This document shows, one piece after another, positions 13,930-15,402 of a DNA stretch of 15,402 nucleotides. The position numbers and the translations under genes were made by a program. Under the pieces are notes generated by a model, which was not told the DNA's origin, did no database searches, and saw only the letters and a program-made list of their open reading frames with translations. Every line of letters begins with the position of its first letter. The first letter of the stretch is position 1. This stretch comes from Actinomycetes bacterium (GTDB lineage: Bacteria; Actinomycetota; Actinomycetes; S36-B12; GCA-2699445): the NCBI GenBank assembly GCA_022600255.1, contig JAHZKU010000067.1, positions 1 to 15,402 on the forward strand, written 5' to 3'.

Positions 13930-14385
13930 ATGAGGCTCATGAAAGCCACACGGACAACGAGCCGGCGGGCCCTCAAGGGTGTCCTCGCGGCGGCGGCACC
14001 ACCCCTGCTCCTGGCGCTGGTTCTGGCCGGGTGCAGTTCCGGCGACTCCACCGAGGCGGCCTCAGAAGCCCCCTCCCCCGCCCCGTCGGAATCGGCGGAG
14101 CCGTCCGGCGGAACGGGGGCAGCGACCGGCTCGAGCTTCGTCGTGGGTAGGGGCAATCCTGCGGGCAAGTACACCGTCCAGGAACCCATCACGAGGACGT
14201 GCGTCATCACGATGGATCAGAAAGGGAACGTGGACGTGGACGTGGAGGTAACCGGCGCCTCCTCGGATCTGATCAGCGCAGGCGACCCGGTCACCCTGCA
14301 GTTCACGTCCGGCTCGCCTATCGTGACGTTGAAGAAGGGCTGGAAGGTCACGTCGGAGTGCGGACCCCTGGTTCCGGCCGGCTGA
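13930..14385 (+). CDS. Small secreted lipoprotein of unknown function
   Basis: A 151-aa protein with a clear lipoprotein signal: basic n-region (KATRTTSRRALKG), hydrophobic core, and lipobox VLAGC with Cys35 as the lipidated residue. A Ser/Pro/Glu/Ala-rich linker (about 36-70) tethers a small beta-rich domain, GNPAGKYTVQEPITRTCVIT to the end, with two cysteines and a DVDVEV stretch. It would sit on the outer face of the membrane. AAGGTGG lies 5 nt before ATG 13930, which decides this start over the in-frame ATG at 13873 and one at 13939. I do not recognise the C-terminal domain. It is bracketed by the two 28-bp direct repeats and followed by a hairpin. Unlike its neighbours it seems intact. 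Confidence 0.75.
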   Translation: MRLMKATRTTSRRALKGVLAAAAPPLLLALVLAGCSSGDSTEAASEAPSPAPSESAEPSGGTGAATGSSFVVGRGNPAGKYTVQEPITRTCVITMDQKGNVDVDVEVTGASSDLISAGDPVTLQFTSGSPIVTLKKGWKVTSECGPLVPAG

Positions 14386-14400
14386 GCCGCCCAGCCGCTG

Positions 14401-14422
14401 CACCGGGCGCTACAGCCCGGTG
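14401..14422. terminator. Hairpin between convergent lipoprotein gene and hemerythrin pseudogene
   Basis: CACCGGGC, a 6-nt loop, then GCCCGGTG: a perfect 8-bp GC-rich stem starting 16 nt after the lipoprotein stop. The stop codon of the minus-strand hemerythrin remnant (14412-14410) lies in the loop. It has no T-tract, so it could act as a bidirectional terminator of the type common in high-GC actinobacteria. Confidence 0.5.
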
Positions 14423-14744
14423 GGGGCGACTCCGCGCACTGCGGTGGCGTTCTTGATGTAGGCGCGCTTGCCGATGAACGTGTAGAGCAGTCTGGGCACT
14501 GCGGGGATCGCCGACATCATCAGTTTGCGCTCCTGTGGGTCGGCGTCCTCCATGACCAACTCCGGCCCCGTGATGAGGTCCTTCTTGGGGGTGCTCTCTG
14601 CAGCACGTTCTCGGCGAGGCGGCCCCACTCCTGCTGCGTGTGGCCTTCCGGCACCCGCCGGATCCAGTCCGGGCCCTGGGTGAAGCCGCGGCGGAACATC
14701 TTGTGCACCGCCATCTCGTGGGTGAAGGGCAACCGCTGCGACAT
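14410..14744 (-). pseudogene. Hemerythrin (HHE)-domain protein, internal deletion and frameshift
   Basis: ATG 14744 opens MSQRLPFTHEMAVHKMFRRG, FTQGPDWIRRVPEGHTQ, which looks like helix 1 of actinobacterial hemerythrin-like proteins (conserved HxMxxxHxxFRR). It then jumps to QEWGRLAENVLQ, which matches the last helices of that family. Near 14600 the frame shifts by one base. The C-terminus continues in the other frame as STPKKDLITGPELVMEDADP, QERKLMMSAIPAVPRLLY and TFIGKRAYIKNATAVRG. Family members are about 200-240 aa, whereas both halves together give about 111. The middle helices with the iron-binding histidine/glutamate residues are missing, so it cannot bind a di-iron centre. Copy 2 of the 28-bp repeat ends 2 bp before its ATG. 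The family call is from memory of conserved phrases. Confidence 0.6.
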
Positions 14745-14746
14745 GG

Positions 14747-14774
14747 GGTTCCCGTAGCATCCGGCGAGAAATGG
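14747..14774 (+). repeat. 28-bp direct repeat, copy 2
   Basis: Identical to copy 1 at 13725-13752, same orientation, starts 1022 bp apart. It lies 2 bp upstream of the ATG of the hemerythrin remnant and close to the end of the truncated IS110 transposase. Confidence 0.9.
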
Positions 14775-14790
14775 ATGCTTCTATGTCTTG

Positions 14791-15360
14791 TCAAGTGCCG
14801 AGTGGGCCTCCCTTTTGCGTTACCGGGTAACCAACCTGACGATCGGTGGTTCCTATCAACCGTTCCCGAAGGGCTGCTGGAGCGCTGTCCATGGCGGCCT
14901 TGAGCTGATTCATCGCCTGGGTCTTGGATACAACGGCGCCGCTTCGGGCTGCCATGAGCACCCTCAACGCCTCCCGCTCTCCTCCAGCGCGTGGCACTGA
15001 CAGGTGTGGCCTGCTCAACGCTTGCCGAGCGGCCCGGACCGCGTCAACTTCGTCTGTCTTGATGCCGTCGCGACGAGCCATCTTGTCGGGGCGATCAATC
15101 TCGACCACTGACTCATCCTCAGCCAGCAGCATCGTGGTTAACCCAGCACCGTAGCTGCCAGTGCCCTCGATCGCCCACAGCCGAGACGATGAGTTTTCCT
15201 GAGCGAACTGCAGGGTTCGTCGGTAGCCAACCGAGCTGGTGCTGAACTGCGCCGTTGCAACCACACCACCGTTGACTGAGTCCAACACCGCGACGGTGTT
15301 TGTGTCTCGGTGGGTATCCACGCCGATGACGTGGCTGGGTTTGTTTGCCATGATTTGCAT
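14791..15360 (-). pseudogene. IS110-family transposase, C-terminal domain missing
   Basis: IS110 transposases are DEDD (RuvC-like) recombinases guided by a bridge RNA. The 189-aa frame has an intact N-terminal domain: IGVDTHRDTNTVAVLD (D15), WAIEGTGSYGAGL (E65), RRDGIKTDEVDAVRAAR (D103, D106), then the helical stretch through NQLKAAMDSAPAALRERLIG. Likeness ends at about TTDRQVG (residue 177, near 14832). The last 12 residues and stop come from other sequence. Family members are about 350-420 aa, so the IS116/IS110/IS902 domain with the catalytic serine is gone. The start ATG 15360 has GGAG 7 nt upstream, with an in-frame ATG three codons later. It cannot be active on its own. Confidence 0.88.
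14819..14831. repeat. Palindrome at the IS110 truncation point
   Basis: GTTACC-G-GGTAAC, with 6-bp perfect arms and one central base. It lies directly where the transposase loses likeness to its family (about 14832), so it marks the likely breakpoint or a target site. Confidence 0.5.
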
Positions 15361-15402
15361 GGCGGTCTCCTTCTCCTAGTCGGGACCGTTAGTTGGTACC
15401 GG

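Larger units (their letters stand above)
14791..15402 (-). mobile_element. Partial IS110-family insertion sequence, runs off the right edge
   Basis: It comprises the truncated transposase and the first 42 bp of its upstream non-coding end, where an AGGAGAAGGAG ribosome site is visible. In IS110 elements the bridge RNA is usually encoded in that end, so most of it would be beyond 15402. No terminal inverted repeats are expected in this family, so the exact ends cannot be set. Confidence 0.7.

Noticed and set aside
1..15402. CRISPR array, tRNA or rRNA genes
   Set aside because: No evenly spaced repeat series and no cloverleaf or rRNA-like stretch was seen on reading. The only long exact repeat noticed is the two-copy 28-bp one.

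Overview
The window is a GC-rich actinobacterial chromosome segment. The left two thirds (1-9959) is compact core chromosome. Its gene order, acyl-CoA carboxylase beta chain / birA / PH-domain membrane protein / GtrA / purK / purE, is one I recall from mycobacteria (Rv3280-Rv3275c region). An adenylate cyclase next to such genes is one I recall from Streptomyces. The exact genus cannot be fixed from sequence alone. A high-GC Actinomycetota lineage outside the mycolata is my best guess.

Region 1 (1-6048) is core metabolism. It holds the 5' part of a propionyl/acetyl-CoA carboxylase carboxyltransferase (minus strand, runs off the left edge). The biotin ligase that would biotinylate that enzyme's partner subunit is divergent from it. 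Next come a two-TM PH-domain protein and a class III adenylate cyclase with an N-terminal regulatory domain like that of Rv1264. A convergent GtrA-type membrane protein follows, and then purK-purE (the N5-CAIR route of purine synthesis).

Region 2 (6045-9959) is envelope polysaccharide: UDP-glucose 6-dehydrogenase, a LytR-CpsA-Psr ligase with a LytR_C domain, and a divergent ExoA-like GT2 glycosyltransferase. Together with GtrA they suggest making UDP-glucuronate, assembling a glycan, and attaching it to the wall. Several starts have a TAnnnT -10 motif 6-9 nt upstream, which suggests leaderless transcripts.

Region 3 (9960-15402) is an accessory, eroding segment that contrasts with the intact core. 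It starts with a zinc-ribbon pseudogene broken by an amber codon and a frameshift. It continues with a 5'-truncated SAM-methyltransferase remnant. A three-ORF cassette follows: an unknown 94-aa protein, a TPR-like helical protein, and a GT-A-like glycosyltransferase, the last two separated only by one in-frame TAG. Then comes a YdeI-family gene cut off at its 3' end exactly where the glycosyltransferase ORF ends. About 1.2 kb without a convincing gene comes next. Beyond it lie a small lipoprotein gene and a hemerythrin-like pseudogene with an internal deletion and frameshift. The segment ends with a 3'-truncated IS110-family transposase at the right edge. Two exact 28-bp direct repeats flank the ~1-kb lipoprotein/hemerythrin segment.

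No tRNA, rRNA or CRISPR array was seen. The most interesting material is the right third: the glycosyltransferase cassette, the 28-bp direct repeats and the recombination junctions. I see no clear evidence of a complete new defence or mobile system.
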